From contig VSNJ01000003.1 of NCBI GenBank assembly GCA_009774235.1, positions 1-64,000 on the forward strand: a stretch of DNA of 64,000 nucleotides, read 5' to 3'. This document shows positions 36,116 to 44,980 of this stretch, one piece after another. Every line of letters starts with the position of its first letter. Position 1 is the first letter of the stretch. The notes beneath the pieces were generated by a model that ran no database searches, had not been told where the DNA came from, and saw only the letters and a list, made by a program, of their open reading frames with translations. Source of the DNA: Lachnospiraceae bacterium. Its GTDB lineage: Bacteria; Bacillota; Clostridia; Lachnospirales; Lachnospiraceae. The position numbers and the translations under genes were made by a program.

Positions 36116-36583
36116 ATGATTAGGGAAATAACAAAAAGTGATATAGAAGAATGTGCAGAGGTAATCCAGAAAAGTTTTATGACAGTTGCAGATGAATTTG
36201 GTTTTACACCTGAAAATGCACCAAGGTTTACAGCATTTGCAACAACAAGGGAACGTCTGGAATGGCAGATGTAACATGAAAAGAGGCAAATGTATGGGTA
36301 TTGTGTAAATGGACAGATAATTGGATATTATTCCCTGTTAATATAGAGTGAAAAAGAATGTGAACTGAATAATTTATGTGTGTTAGAAGAGTACAGGCAT
36401 AAGAATATTGGAAAGAAACTTCTTGGACATGCTTTTGGTGAAGCTGCCAGAATGGGATGTTCAATAGTAAATATTGGAATAGTTGAAGAAAATGTAAGGC
36501 TTCGGAAATGGTATGAAGCAAATGGGGCAGAACATATTGGTACAGAAAAATATGATTTTTTCCATTTACTTGTGGATATATGA
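36116..36583 (+). pseudogene. GNAT acetyltransferase with two in-frame stops
   Basis: One frame of 155 codons encodes a GNAT domain (MIREITKSDIEECAEVIQKS, GYCVNGQIIGYYSLLI, the acetyl-CoA loop EYRHKNIGKKLLGHAF, YEANGAEHIGTEKYDF), interrupted by TAA at 36272-36274 and TAG at 36344-36346. No frameshift is needed to read it through, so two separate nonsense mutations inactivated it. Confidence 0.85.
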
Positions 36584-36749
36584 TATATGAAATATGAAAA
36601 GGTTTAATGTAAGAGGGGTTTTGTATTTCTGAAAAACATTATATGGTTGGTTTATCAGAAAAAGTAAACAAAATAGTTTAAGATTATATAATATAAGGAG
36701 CATATTTGGCTATTAACAAGGCAAGGGAAAAGTAATATACAGTAATCAT

Positions 36750-36769
36750 AGCCTGGAATATTCCAGGCT
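36750..36769. terminator. Perfect palindrome downstream of the zinc-ribbon gene
   Basis: AGCCTGGAATATTCCAGGCT is a perfect 20-base palindrome 25 nt past the stop of the minus-strand gene. There is no clear T-tract on either strand. It may be a weak bidirectional terminator. Confidence 0.45.
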
Positions 36770-36794
36770 GTGTAAAAAGTATTACATTCTGTAT

Positions 36795-37751
36795 TTATCT
36801 TGCAAGTTCATTAAGTATATTTTCAATATTTTTGCGTGTCCCATCCATAAAGTTTATTGCAACACGCCTGTTTATTGTTCCAGATATCATTGATCTGTGG
36901 AATTCATGGATAAGGGAATCTATTAACAGCATTTTTTCATTATAAATTCCGGCATGTTCCCAATTTGATATAAAGGATTCAAATATTTTTGCGGCAGACC
37001 CAGTTGGCATATTATTTTTTCTGTAACTCCGCTTGTATTCCCTGAACGAATACTGGTATCCGCAGGTACATTCCCTGAAATCAGAGGTTCCAGATATATT
37101 TGCATTGCAATTGTGGCATCTGATTATTGATTGTTCCATACGTTCCATATCCTCTTTTCCTAATTTACAACGTATATACAGAACAAGTCCAATTTCATCT
37201 GCAAGGATATTGTCATGTATTCCAGCAGCATCCATCTGGTACAAATGCTTTAGTTTTATAATATCAAGTTTAGAAGGCCAGCGGAATATATTATATTTTT
37301 CGGGAATAATTTTATCTTTTATGTTGAGCAGTTCCTCTTGTTCCCTTTTAATACGGTTTTTGTTCCGTTGGATTTGTTGTTTATTTTTTTCTGCTATTTT
37401 TTTATGGAACCATGCTTCTTTATTTATATATAAATCATGGAAATAATTTAATGCAGACTGGTAATTCTCATGACCGTCTACTAAAATTCCATCTATTACA
37501 AAACCTTCCTGGCGGATTTGTATTCCATTAATAATATACACACCTGATTTACCAATTCTGTATGTCCATCCATATTTTGATGACCATACAGGGATTCCAA
37601 ACCTTAAGTCATATTTGTTTAAAATATATTCAGAAAATTCTGTAAACAAGTTATAAATTTCATTTTTCCAAAATAATTGTAAACCAGTTATTTCAGGTCT
37701 GTTGTTTTTAGGAAAATATTCTATAAAGCTATTTAATTGCGATGTACACAT
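36795..37751 (-). CDS. Unknown protein with zinc ribbon, coupled to an XRE regulator
   Basis: 318 aa. N-terminal domain (~1-115), possibly DUF3788-like (PVWSSKYGWTYRIGKSGVYI); a charged coiled coil (~120-150, KNKQQIQRNKNRIKREQEE); a zinc ribbon (~218-240, CHNCNAN..ECTCGYQYSF); and a helical C-terminus (INRRVAINFMDGTRKNIENIL). I do not know its function. It starts inside the end of the upstream regulator (23-nt overlap), implying co-translation. Confidence 0.6.
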   Translation of the reverse strand: MCTSQLNSFIEYFPKNNRPEITGLQLFWKNEIYNLFTEFSEYILNKYDLRFGIPVWSSKYGWTYRIGKSGVYIINGIQIRQEGFVIDGILVDGHENYQSALNYFHDLYINKEAWFHKKIAEKNKQQIQRNKNRIKREQEELLNIKDKIIPEKYNIFRWPSKLDIIKLKHLYQMDAAGIHDNILADEIGLVLYIRCKLGKEDMERMEQSIIRCHNCNANISGTSDFRECTCGYQYSFREYKRSYRKNNMPTGSAAKIFESFISNWEHAGIYNEKMLLIDSLIHEFHRSMISGTINRRVAINFMDGTRKNIENILNELAR

Positions 37752-38421
37752 CCATGTAATGCCTTTCTTTTATTTTATATGATTTTTCAAAACATTCAAT
37801 AATGTTTTTATCCTGTTTGTGTTTGAGCCCGTTAATTTTCATATGTTTCATAAGGATTTTATAAGCATTGGGAATTGAGCAGAATGGTGAAACAAATGGT
37901 TCACTAATTGTAATAAAAATGTATTTTTGCCTTTCTTGTATAAATACTTGTTCTTCTGTACTATTAATTAATGTTTCATCATTTAAAATTAATGCTGCTT
38001 CATAACCATGCATATGCATAACATTTATTTGCTCTTGTGATAAAAATGGAAAATCCCATCCAATAATTTCAGGATTAGTTATATTCAATTTTTCTGCCCA
38101 CAGATTTACATGGTTAACAGCATCATCTTCTGGTTCTGTACTGATAACAGCATATTTTATATAATGGAATGGTTCTATTACTTTTATTTTTATATCTGAA
38201 TATATATTGCTGTTCATATTTAAATCACCACGTACCAGTTCATCCATTGTACAAGAAAATAAATCGCATAGTTCTATTAATTTATTTATTTCTGGATATG
38301 CTATGTCTAATTCCCATTTGGATATTGTCTGTCTGCTTACACAAAGTCTGTTAGCTAATTCCTCTTGTGTCATATCATTTCCAATTTTTCTAAGAATTTG
38401 TAAATTTGTACCAAAGCTCAT
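37729..38421 (-). CDS. XRE regulator with GyrI-like effector domain
   Basis: 230 aa. Residues ~6-65: HTH_3 (LQILRKIGNDMTQEELANRL, CVSRQTISKWELDIAYPEI). Residues ~80-230: GyrI-like/AraC-effector-binding fold (IKVIEPFHYIKYAVISTEP, YEAALILNDETLINST, YMDVYIAIK), which usually binds small hydrophobic drugs. A fused XRE-GyrI protein suggests a ligand-responsive repressor. Its gene overlaps the downstream zinc-ribbon gene. Confidence 0.8.
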   Translation of the reverse strand: MSFGTNLQILRKIGNDMTQEELANRLCVSRQTISKWELDIAYPEINKLIELCDLFSCTMDELVRGDLNMNSNIYSDIKIKVIEPFHYIKYAVISTEPEDDAVNHVNLWAEKLNITNPEIIGWDFPFLSQEQINVMHMHGYEAALILNDETLINSTEEQVFIQERQKYIFITISEPFVSPFCSIPNAYKILMKHMKINGLKHKQDKNIIECFEKSYKIKERHYMDVYIAIK

Positions 38422-38541
38422 AATTCTTCCATCTCCTTTTGTTCTCCGCCAGAGTTTAGCGGGATATTTTTGGATAAAACTATTTTATAATAGCATTGTT
38501 ATAAATACTACCATTTTTATAGTTCTTTTTTGTTTATAAAA

Positions 38542-38556
38542 GCAACTTTAAGTTGC
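38542..38556. promoter_or_regulatory. Palindrome in the divergent promoter region
   Basis: GCAACTTTAAGTTGC, a perfect palindrome with 7-base arms, lies between the divergent XRE-GyrI gene (start 38421) and the gene at 38761. It is a candidate operator for the regulator. Confidence 0.45.
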
Positions 38557-38760
38557 AGACAAAGTAATTGGAGCTGGATAGTTAGATTTAATGTCTGCCT
38601 GGCTATCTGGTATGGAATACTAAAAATCTTAGACTGTGATTTGAAATAATCTTCAGATTTGCTCTTGTAATATTTCAAGAGTATAATAGAATTATAACAA
38701 TATACAGAAAATTAGAAAAGATATATAAATGGAAATTTAAGACATGGGAGTGGTTTTATT

Positions 38761-39444
38761 ATGTATTATAATGAATTTATTGTGGAAATTAAAAAATACT
38801 GGGACTTACGTAACAAGGGTTTAAAAAAACAGGCTAACAGTTTTTTGTTTGAGTTTACAGATTACTTTAAGAAAAATGTTTCTGTGGAGGATTCGGACAA
38901 GATTTTGTTCCAGTTTTGCCATGAGTACCTTGATGAGTTAAAGTTTCCTGATGATGGCTTGCCATTTCAAATGACAAAACTTCTGTACAATTATTTTTGC
39001 AGGGAGTGTATAAAAAATAAAATGCCACAATTGAGGTGGGCATACCAGATTTATGGAATTACTTTTAATCCAGATGATTCTAAATATAATGATGGTTCAT
39101 ATAATATTTTGGAACAGGCATATACACATGAACAATGTGACCAGCAGACAGTGGATTTTTATTTTAATGAGCAGATAAATTTTTTATGGCTGGGACAGCA
39201 CCATTTTCCAGAAGCCTGTCTTATTACACATGAAGAATTTGATAACACATTAAAGCTGGCAAACAAAATTCTTTCGGAAAAACCAGTGAGTCCATTACTT
39301 GTAGAAGAATTTAAATATTATATCAAGTTATATAATATTTATTTTGACTGGCAAGAAAATGGCAGAAAAGACAGCTTTTATGAAAATTGTGAAGAAGCAG
39401 GAATAGAATTTGAAGGCATTCCTGCAATTTATTATAAAAAGTGA
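38761..39444 (+). CDS. Hypothetical protein of unknown family
   Basis: 227 aa, soluble, mostly helical and acidic, rich in aromatic residues (MYYNEFIVEIKKYWDLRNKG, FCHEYLDELKFPDDGLPFQM, LRWAYQIYGITFNP, LLVEEFKYYIKLYNIYFDW). No signal or transmembrane segment. Size and composition resemble small immunity or tetratrico-like proteins, but I recognise no family. GGGAGTGG lies before the ATG. It is divergent from the XRE-GyrI gene. Confidence 0.6.
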   Translation: MYYNEFIVEIKKYWDLRNKGLKKQANSFLFEFTDYFKKNVSVEDSDKILFQFCHEYLDELKFPDDGLPFQMTKLLYNYFCRECIKNKMPQLRWAYQIYGITFNPDDSKYNDGSYNILEQAYTHEQCDQQTVDFYFNEQINFLWLGQHHFPEACLITHEEFDNTLKLANKILSEKPVSPLLVEEFKYYIKLYNIYFDWQENGRKDSFYENCEEAGIEFEGIPAIYYKK

Positions 39445-39491
39445 TAAAATATTTAAGACCATGTATAATTATATAAATTATGAAAAAGTTA

Positions 39492-39520
39492 TTGACACTA
39501 TGTTATAACCATGGTATTAT
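39492..39520 (+). promoter_or_regulatory. Consensus sigma-A promoter
   Basis: -35 TTGACA (39492-39497), 17-bp spacer, -10 TATTAT (39515-39520). It drives a ~355-nt leader ahead of the GNAT-methyltransferase fusion gene. Confidence 0.8.
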
Positions 39521-39548
39521 GTCAAAAAACATAAAGGAGTGTATAAAT

Positions 39549-39611
39549 ATGAATCCAGTATTCCAGACAGTAGGAAATATGTATATGCTATACAGGCGTA
39601 TTATCTTGTAG
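39549..39611 (+). CDS. 20-codon leader peptide
   Basis: ATG 39549 follows AAAGGAGT by eight bases and encodes a 20-residue peptide beginning MNPVFQTVGN and ending RRIIL. It starts about 22 nt into the predicted transcript. Downstream lie a long hairpin (GCACAG..CTGTGC, ~39625-39665) and two terminators before the next gene. This is the arrangement of ribosome-stalling leaders of antibiotic-inducible genes. Confidence 0.6.
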   Translation: MNPVFQTVGNMYMLYRRIIL

Positions 39612-39731
39612 TTGTGAAATGGTTAAGCACAGCTATAAGAAATAGGTCTTATCTGTCTGTGCATAAATGTTTGGAATGTAATTGTATTCGTTTATAATAT
39701 AAGTTTTTAATTATTGTAATTGTATTCCCCG

Positions 39732-39765
39732 CATCAGGCAAATAAGACTGCCTGGTGTTTTTTGT
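39732..39765 (+). terminator. Leader terminator 1 (attenuator candidate)
   Basis: A 9-bp stem, CATCAGGCA / TGCCTGGTG (one G-U pair), with loop AATAAGAC is followed by TTTTTTGTTTTT. It is located between the leader peptide and the GNAT-methyltransferase gene, so transcription would stop unless the stem is prevented from forming. Confidence 0.8.
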
Positions 39766-39832
39766 TTTTCAGTTTTTGTTATTCAATTAAATAAATTTTA
39801 ACGTGAGGCTGTTGTAATCCTAAAAGGATGTT

Positions 39833-39861
39833 AAAGCGGGTATACTGGAGCCTGCTTTTTA
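39833..39861 (+). terminator. Leader terminator 2
   Basis: An 8-bp stem, AAAGCGGG / CCTGCTTT (one G-U pair), with a 10-nt loop is followed by TTTT. It ends eight bases before the AGGAGGGG of the GNAT-methyltransferase gene. Confidence 0.6.
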
Positions 39862-39882
39862 AAAACAAGGAGGGGTAATGTT

Positions 39883-41211
39883 ATGGAAAACAAAGGAACA
39901 AAGATACTTGAAACTACAAGACTTGTGCTGCGTCCGTTTTGTTATGAAGATACAGAGGATATGTTTAAAAACTGGGCTTCTGACCCAGAAGTTACAAAAT
40001 TCCTGACCTGGCCAGCGCATACAGATGTTGAAGTGACAAGATATGTTTTAGATAGCTGGATTAAAATGTATACAGACCTGTCATTTTATAATTGGGGAAT
40101 TGAACTTAAAGATACAAATGAAGTTATTGGAAATATTTCAGCTGTAAAGATAGATGAGAGAACCCAGACAGCTGACATGGGTTATTGCATTGGAAGGAAA
40201 TGGTGGGGACAGGAAATTATGCCAGAAGCATTAAAAGCAGTTATTACATATTTTTTTGATGAAGTTGGTTTTAACCGTGTTGCGGCATCACATGACAGTG
40301 ATAACCCTAAATCAGGCAGGGTTATGGAGAAGGCTGGCATGAAGTTTGAGGGGGTTTTAAGGGCATCAGGGATAAATATGCGTGGTATATGTAATGTGGT
40401 CTGGTATTCTATTTTAAAAGAAGAATATTATAAAAAATATTTTAATGTAACTGCTGGCAGTATACCAGATTCACATGAAATTGTAAAAGAAGCAAAAGAG
40501 AGTTTTGAGAAAGTATTGTTAAATCAAAAATATAGTGGAATTATTAAAAATGACAAACATTTAAAATTATTGTTAAATATGCTGCCAATAAAAAAAGGTG
40601 ATATGGTACTGGATGTTGGCACAGGTGCTGGGTATCTGGCATTTCCTATTGCGCAGGAAAATAAGGGATGTAATGTAACAGGACTTGATATTGCAGAAAC
40701 AGTTATTAAACAAAACCAGTTAAAGGCAGAGAACCAGAATATAAATAATTTAAAATTCTGTTCCTTTGATGGGATTAATTATCCATTTGGTAAGGAGAGT
40801 ATGGATATTATTGTTACAAGATATGCATTCCACCATTTTCCAGATATAAAAAGGGCAGTAAAACATCTGTCAGAAATTCTTTGTAAAGGAGGAAGTATTC
40901 TTGTATCTGACCCAGTAAGGAATATTAAAGATAAGGACAGAATTATTGACCAGTTTATGAAAATAAAGGGGGATGGGCATGTCAGGTTCTATACCCAGGA
41001 AGAAATTGTGGATTTATTTTCTGGACAGGGTGTTTATCTTTCAGGGCATGAAATAACAAATATGAAATTTCCGTTTCCAGAGAAAAAAGAGTATATGGAT
41101 TTGTTTAATAAACTGGATAAGGAAGAAAAAGCGTTGTATAATATTTATGAGGAAGATGGAGTTGTATGGATTGGAAATATAGAAGTTGCAAATTTATTAT
41201 TAAAAAAATAA
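39883..41211 (+). CDS. GNAT acetyltransferase-SAM methyltransferase fusion
   Basis: 442 aa. Residues ~8-185: RimJ/RimL-type GNAT (ETTRLVLRPFCYEDTEDMF, DMGYCIGRKWWGQEIMPEAL, VAASHDSDNPKSGRVMEKAG). Residues ~190-442: class I methyltransferase (MVLDVGTGAGYLAFPIA AdoMet site, VTGLDIAE, MDIIVTRYAFHHFPD). These domains are usually separate proteins. There is no stop or frameshift between them. The leader peptide and terminators suggest antibiotic- or stress-inducible control, so a drug- or ribosome-modifying role is plausible but unproven. Confidence 0.82.
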   Translation: MENKGTKILETTRLVLRPFCYEDTEDMFKNWASDPEVTKFLTWPAHTDVEVTRYVLDSWIKMYTDLSFYNWGIELKDTNEVIGNISAVKIDERTQTADMGYCIGRKWWGQEIMPEALKAVITYFFDEVGFNRVAASHDSDNPKSGRVMEKAGMKFEGVLRASGINMRGICNVVWYSILKEEYYKKYFNVTAGSIPDSHEIVKEAKESFEKVLLNQKYSGIIKNDKHLKLLLNMLPIKKGDMVLDVGTGAGYLAFPIAQENKGCNVTGLDIAETVIKQNQLKAENQNINNLKFCSFDGINYPFGKESMDIIVTRYAFHHFPDIKRAVKHLSEILCKGGSILVSDPVRNIKDKDRIIDQFMKIKGDGHVRFYTQEEIVDLFSGQGVYLSGHEITNMKFPFPEKKEYMDLFNKLDKEEKALYNIYEEDGVVWIGNIEVANLLLKK

Positions 41212-41261
41212 GCAGACTCTGATAAATAAAGCACTTATAGATATTTGAAGATTAAATTTAT

Positions 41262-41446
41262 ACAAAGGCTATATTACTCTGGCAAATTCTAAATATTTTA
41301 CTAAAAGGCAGCTGTATGGAAGCACTGGTGCTTAAGCCTTGTATTGCTTTATGTACCACTGCGCATCCAATCAAAGCGGAATGCAGCAAAGCCATGTTGC
41401 AAACATGGCTTTCTGTTGGTAAAACTTTGGAATTGCCAAAGCCATA
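41262..41446 (+). mobile_element. MITE-like family B element, copy 2
   Basis: About 185 bp, the inverted counterpart of 28019-28186. Shared blocks include AGCACTGGTGCTTAAGC, AGCGGAATGCAG, AAAGCCATGTTGC..CATGGCTTT and TTGGTAAAACTTTGGAA. Inverted ends are CTCTGGCAAATTCTAAATATTTTAC and the complement of GTAAAACTTTGGAATTGCCA. Non-coding. It sits between the GNAT-methyltransferase gene and the metK riboswitch. Confidence 0.75.
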
Positions 41447-41483
41447 TCTTTAAAAAACTAATTATAATTCCAAAAAAATCTAC

Positions 41484-41512
41484 TTGACATATACATGTAA
41501 TGAATATATAGT
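41484..41512 (+). promoter_or_regulatory. Promoter of the metK riboswitch transcript
   Basis: -35 TTGACA (41484-41489), 17-bp spacer, -10 TATAGT (41507-41512), about 30 nt before the S-box. Confidence 0.7.
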
Positions 41513-41543
41513 AGTAAATGTAAATAAAAGAATATTGTAAATG

Positions 41544-41645
41544 TCTCTTATTAAGAGTGGCGGAGAGTTAAGGCTCTGTGAAACCACGGCAACCCCCTTG
41601 TGGGAAGGTGCCAATCTGAGCGAGGAATCGAACAATAAGAGGAGT
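41544..41645 (+). ncRNA. SAM-I (S-box) riboswitch
   Basis: P1 pairs CTCTTATT (41545-41552) with AATAAGAG (41634-41641). The conserved core is visible: AGAGTGGCGGAG, GAAACCACGGCAACC, GGTGCCAATCTGAGC and GAGGAATCGAACAATAAGAG. It binds S-adenosylmethionine and, when bound, favours the following terminator, shutting off metK. Confidence 0.95.
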
Positions 41646-41653
41646 TGAGATAT

Positions 41654-41686
41654 CAAGTCCGTCATTATTGCCGGGCTTGTTTTTTT
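41654..41686 (+). terminator. Riboswitch-controlled terminator
   Basis: CAAGTCC / GGGCTTG stem (one G-U pair) followed by seven T, directly after the S-box aptamer. The 229 nt between it and metK contains no recognised feature beyond the gene's AGGAGG-like leader. Confidence 0.88.
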
Positions 41687-41915
41687 ATCTGGTATAACAA
41701 GCTTCCATATTTTTGTGGTGTATAAATATTCCAAAATGCAGTTATACAACGGTTTTGGTATTAATGAAGTTTATTATAAACAGGATAAGAAATATAATGT
41801 GATATCAGAACCCAGTTAAAAATATAAGAGAATATACAATATACATACAGTATTTTGCAGCACTGCCCGAAGATACTGTATAAACAGGAGGCAGATAGAA
41901 AAGAGAGGTACATTT

Positions 41916-43103
41916 ATGGAAAAAAGATTATTTACATCTGAGTCAGTTACAGAGGGCCATCCTGATAAAATCTGTGACAATATTTCAGATGCAGTGCTTG
42001 ATGCGTTAATGGCACAGGACCCTATGAGCCGTGTAGCTTGTGAAACCGCTATTACTACAGATTATGTAATGATAATGGGTGAAATTACAACTAAAGCAGA
42101 TATTGACTATGAAAAGATTGCACGTGAAACAATACGGGAAATTGGTTATGATGATGATGCCAAAGGATTTAACTGTGATACATGTAAGGTAAATGTCCTG
42201 CTTGACCAGCAGTCTGCTGATATTGCAATGGGTGTTGACAAGGCGCTTGAAGCTAAGGAAAACCAGATGAGTGATGCAGAAATTGAAGCTATTGGTGCAG
42301 GTGACCAGGGAATGATGTTTGGCTTTGCAAGCAATGAGACAGAGGAGTATATGCCATATCCTATATCACTTGCACACAAGCTTACAAAGAAACTTACAGA
42401 GGTACGCAAGGATGGTACACTTGGATATCTGCGTGCTGATGGTAAAAGCCAGGTTACTGTTGAATATGATAATGATGGAAAACCTGTACATATTGATGCG
42501 GTAGTTATTTCTTCACAGCATTCAGATGATGTTTCCCAGGAGCAGATACATAAAGATATACGTAAATATGTAATTGACCCAGTGCTTCCAGAAGAACTTG
42601 TAGATGACAGGACAAAATATTTTATTAATCCTACAGGAAGGTTTGTAATAGGCGGGCCAAATGGTGACAGCGGGCTTACAGGCCGTAAGATTATTGTAGA
42701 TACATATGGTGGATATGCACGTCATGGCGGTGGTGCTTTCTCAGGAAAGGATTGTACAAAAGTTGACCGTTCAGCAGCATATGCCGCACGTTATGTTGCA
42801 AAAAATATTGTTGCAGCAGGTCTTGCAGATAAGTGTGAAATACAGCTTTCATATGCTATCGGTGTTGCGCAGCCTACATCTATAATGGCGGATACATTTG
42901 GAACTGGTAAAGTTAGTGATGAAAAGCTTGTTGAAATAATACGTGAAAACTTTGACCTCCGTCCAGCAGGAATTATTAAAATGCTTGATTTGCGCCGTCC
43001 TGTTTATAAGCAGACCGCAGCTTATGGGCATTTTGGACGCAATGACCTTGATTTATCATGGGAGAAACTTGATAAGACAGAGATTCTTAAAAAGTATCTG
43101 TAA
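41916..43103 (+). CDS. metK: S-adenosylmethionine synthetase
   Basis: 395 aa, full length. It makes AdoMet from methionine and ATP. Diagnostic motifs: [27 protein letters not shown] (ATP-binding), [21 protein letters not shown], and [22 protein letters not shown] (P-loop-like). Its product feeds the three or more methyltransferases in the window. Controlled by the upstream SAM riboswitch in a feedback loop. Confidence 0.98.
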   Translation: MEKRLFTSESVTEGHPDKICDNISDAVLDALMAQDPMSRVACETAITTDYVMIMGEITTKADIDYEKIARETIREIGYDDDAKGFNCDTCKVNVLLDQQSADIAMGVDKALEAKENQMSDAEIEAIGAGDQGMMFGFASNETEEYMPYPISLAHKLTKKLTEVRKDGTLGYLRADGKSQVTVEYDNDGKPVHIDAVVISSQHSDDVSQEQIHKDIRKYVIDPVLPEELVDDRTKYFINPTGRFVIGGPNGDSGLTGRKIIVDTYGGYARHGGGAFSGKDCTKVDRSAAYAARYVAKNIVAAGLADKCEIQLSYAIGVAQPTSIMADTFGTGKVSDEKLVEIIRENFDLRPAGIIKMLDLRRPVYKQTAAYGHFGRNDLDLSWEKLDKTEILKKYL

Positions 43104-43137
43104 ATAATACAGAAATATATCTTTTAGTAATTGAAAT

Positions 43138-43180
43138 ACAGCTTCCAGCCTGGTATTAAACTATTCTGGAGGCTGTATTT
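43138..43180 (+). terminator. Rho-independent terminator after metK
   Basis: An 11-bp stem, ACAGCTTCCAG / CTGGAGGCTGT (one G-U pair), with a 17-nt loop is followed by ATTTTG. Confidence 0.75.
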
Positions 43181-43383
43181 TGCTTATTTAATGGAAAATT
43201 GCTGTACTGCTAAAGCAAATTTTTATAATAAATACTTTTTAAACGTAAATATTGGTGCTGGCTTTTTTATAGCTGTTTGTAATTTAGTTTACATTACCAT
43301 TAGTTTTGTGTTATCATAATTTTATCATTTTTGCTGCTATGGCTATACAGAATGTTTGAGAATGTGAAAAGGCGGATTTTAAT

Positions 43384-44844
43384 ATGAAAATGATATTACC
43401 AGAAGATGTTTCATATATTATTCATAAGCTTGAAGATGCAGGATATGAAGCTTTTGCAGTTGGAGGGTGTGTAAGGGATACAATTCTTGGAAGGACACCA
43501 TTAGACTGGGATATAACAACATCAGCACAGCCTTCTTTTGTAAAATCATGTTTCAGAAGAACCATTGATACAGGAATAAAACATGGAACTGTTACAGTTA
43601 TGATTAAAGATAAAGGATACGAAGTTACTACGTACAGGATTGATGGGAAATATAAAGATGGAAGGCATCCTGAAAGTGTTGAATTTACCAGTAACCTGCG
43701 TCTTGACCTGGAGCGCAGGGATTTTACAGTTAATGCAATGGCTTATAATGATAAACTGGGCCTGGTTGATGAGTTTGGTGGAATACAGGATTTAGAAAAT
43801 GGTATAATACGTTGTGTAGGTGATGCAGGCAGCAGGTTTGATGAAGATGCTTTAAGGATGCTGCGTGCAGTACGTTTTTCGGGACAGCTTGGATTTTGCA
43901 TTGAAGAAAAGACAAGACAGGCAATTATAGAAAGGGCAGGCAGCCTTGGCAGGATAAGTGCGGAAAGAATAAGGGCAGAGCTCTCTAAACTGCTTGTATC
44001 TGATAATCCAGGACAGATACGTGAAGCATATAATACTGGAATGACAAAGGTTTTTTTGCCAGAACTTGACAATATTATGCAGACAGGACAGCATAACCCA
44101 CATCATATATATACTGTTGGGGAACATTGTATCCGCAGTACTGAGGTTATGGATTTGTTCTTTAATCCAGAGCCTGAAAGGATTATGTGCAGGGAAACCA
44201 GGAATATAATTCCTGATAAGGTGCTTAAAGTGGCAGGAGAGATGGCAGCGTGCATGGACAAAAAACAGCAGCTTATACTTTGCCTTACAATGCTTTTGCA
44301 TGACATTGCAAAACCAGAGGTTATGACTATTGATGAAAATGGCACAGGGCATTTTTGTGGCCATCCTCAAAAAGGTGGGGAAATTGCAGAAAAGATTTTA
44401 AGAAGGCTTACATTTGATAATGAAACTATATCAGTGGTAAAAAGGCTGGTTAAATACCATGATTACAGAATTATGCCAGAACCACGTGCAGTAAGGAGGG
44501 CATCTTCTAAAATTGGCAGTGATATTATGCAGATGTTTTTCCTTGTACAATATGCTGATATAATGGCACAGAACCCTGCAACATTTGATGAGAAACTTGG
44601 TAAACTTGGCATGGTAACCAGGGAATATAAAAAAATAGTAGAGGAAGCCGCCCCGCTTTGCCTGAAAGATTTAGATATAAATGGAAAAGATTTAATAGAA
44701 GCAGGAATAAAACCAGGACCAGTAATGGGGGAAATATTAGGGAGGCTGTTGGAAATAGTTATTGATGAACCAGATAATAACCAAAAAGATATATTGTTAA
44801 GCTATGTAAAGGAAGTAACAGATACGTATGGAAATATAAAATAG
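43384..44844 (+). CDS. cca: CCA tRNA nucleotidyltransferase with HD domain
   Basis: 486 aa. Class II nucleotidyltransferase head (~1-140): FAVGGCVRDTILGRTPLDWDI (GG motif and the catalytic DxD), RRDFTVNAMAY, then the neck RFDEDALRMLRAVRFS and ISAERIRAEL. C-terminal HD phosphohydrolase (~235-400): HHIYTVGEHC, LLHDIAKP, GHPQKGGEIAE. It adds or repairs the 3' CCA of tRNAs; the HD domain may remove cyclic phosphates. Start ATG 43384. Monocistronic. Confidence 0.93.
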   Translation: MKMILPEDVSYIIHKLEDAGYEAFAVGGCVRDTILGRTPLDWDITTSAQPSFVKSCFRRTIDTGIKHGTVTVMIKDKGYEVTTYRIDGKYKDGRHPESVEFTSNLRLDLERRDFTVNAMAYNDKLGLVDEFGGIQDLENGIIRCVGDAGSRFDEDALRMLRAVRFSGQLGFCIEEKTRQAIIERAGSLGRISAERIRAELSKLLVSDNPGQIREAYNTGMTKVFLPELDNIMQTGQHNPHHIYTVGEHCIRSTEVMDLFFNPEPERIMCRETRNIIPDKVLKVAGEMAACMDKKQQLILCLTMLLHDIAKPEVMTIDENGTGHFCGHPQKGGEIAEKILRRLTFDNETISVVKRLVKYHDYRIMPEPRAVRRASSKIGSDIMQMFFLVQYADIMAQNPATFDEKLGKLGMVTREYKKIVEEAAPLCLKDLDINGKDLIEAGIKPGPVMGEILGRLLEIVIDEPDNNQKDILLSYVKEVTDTYGNIK

Positions 44845-44980
44845 TGATTTTGCATAAAAAACTGGCAGGAATCATATTAAATTATACTTGTAACTGATTA
44901 TATTATAAGATAGAATTATAAAGTACAAAACCATACAAATACATAAGCCAGCCTATATATCAATGGAGGGAGATGAAGAG

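Noticed and set aside
36116..36583. Stop-codon readthrough or selenocysteine in the GNAT gene
   Set aside because: The two stops are TAA and TAG, not TGA, and no recoding signal is visible. It is a plain pseudogene.
41480..41749. Minus-strand ORF across the S-box region
   Set aside because: Entirely within the riboswitch, promoter and terminator, which are clearly explained by the plus-strand RNA.
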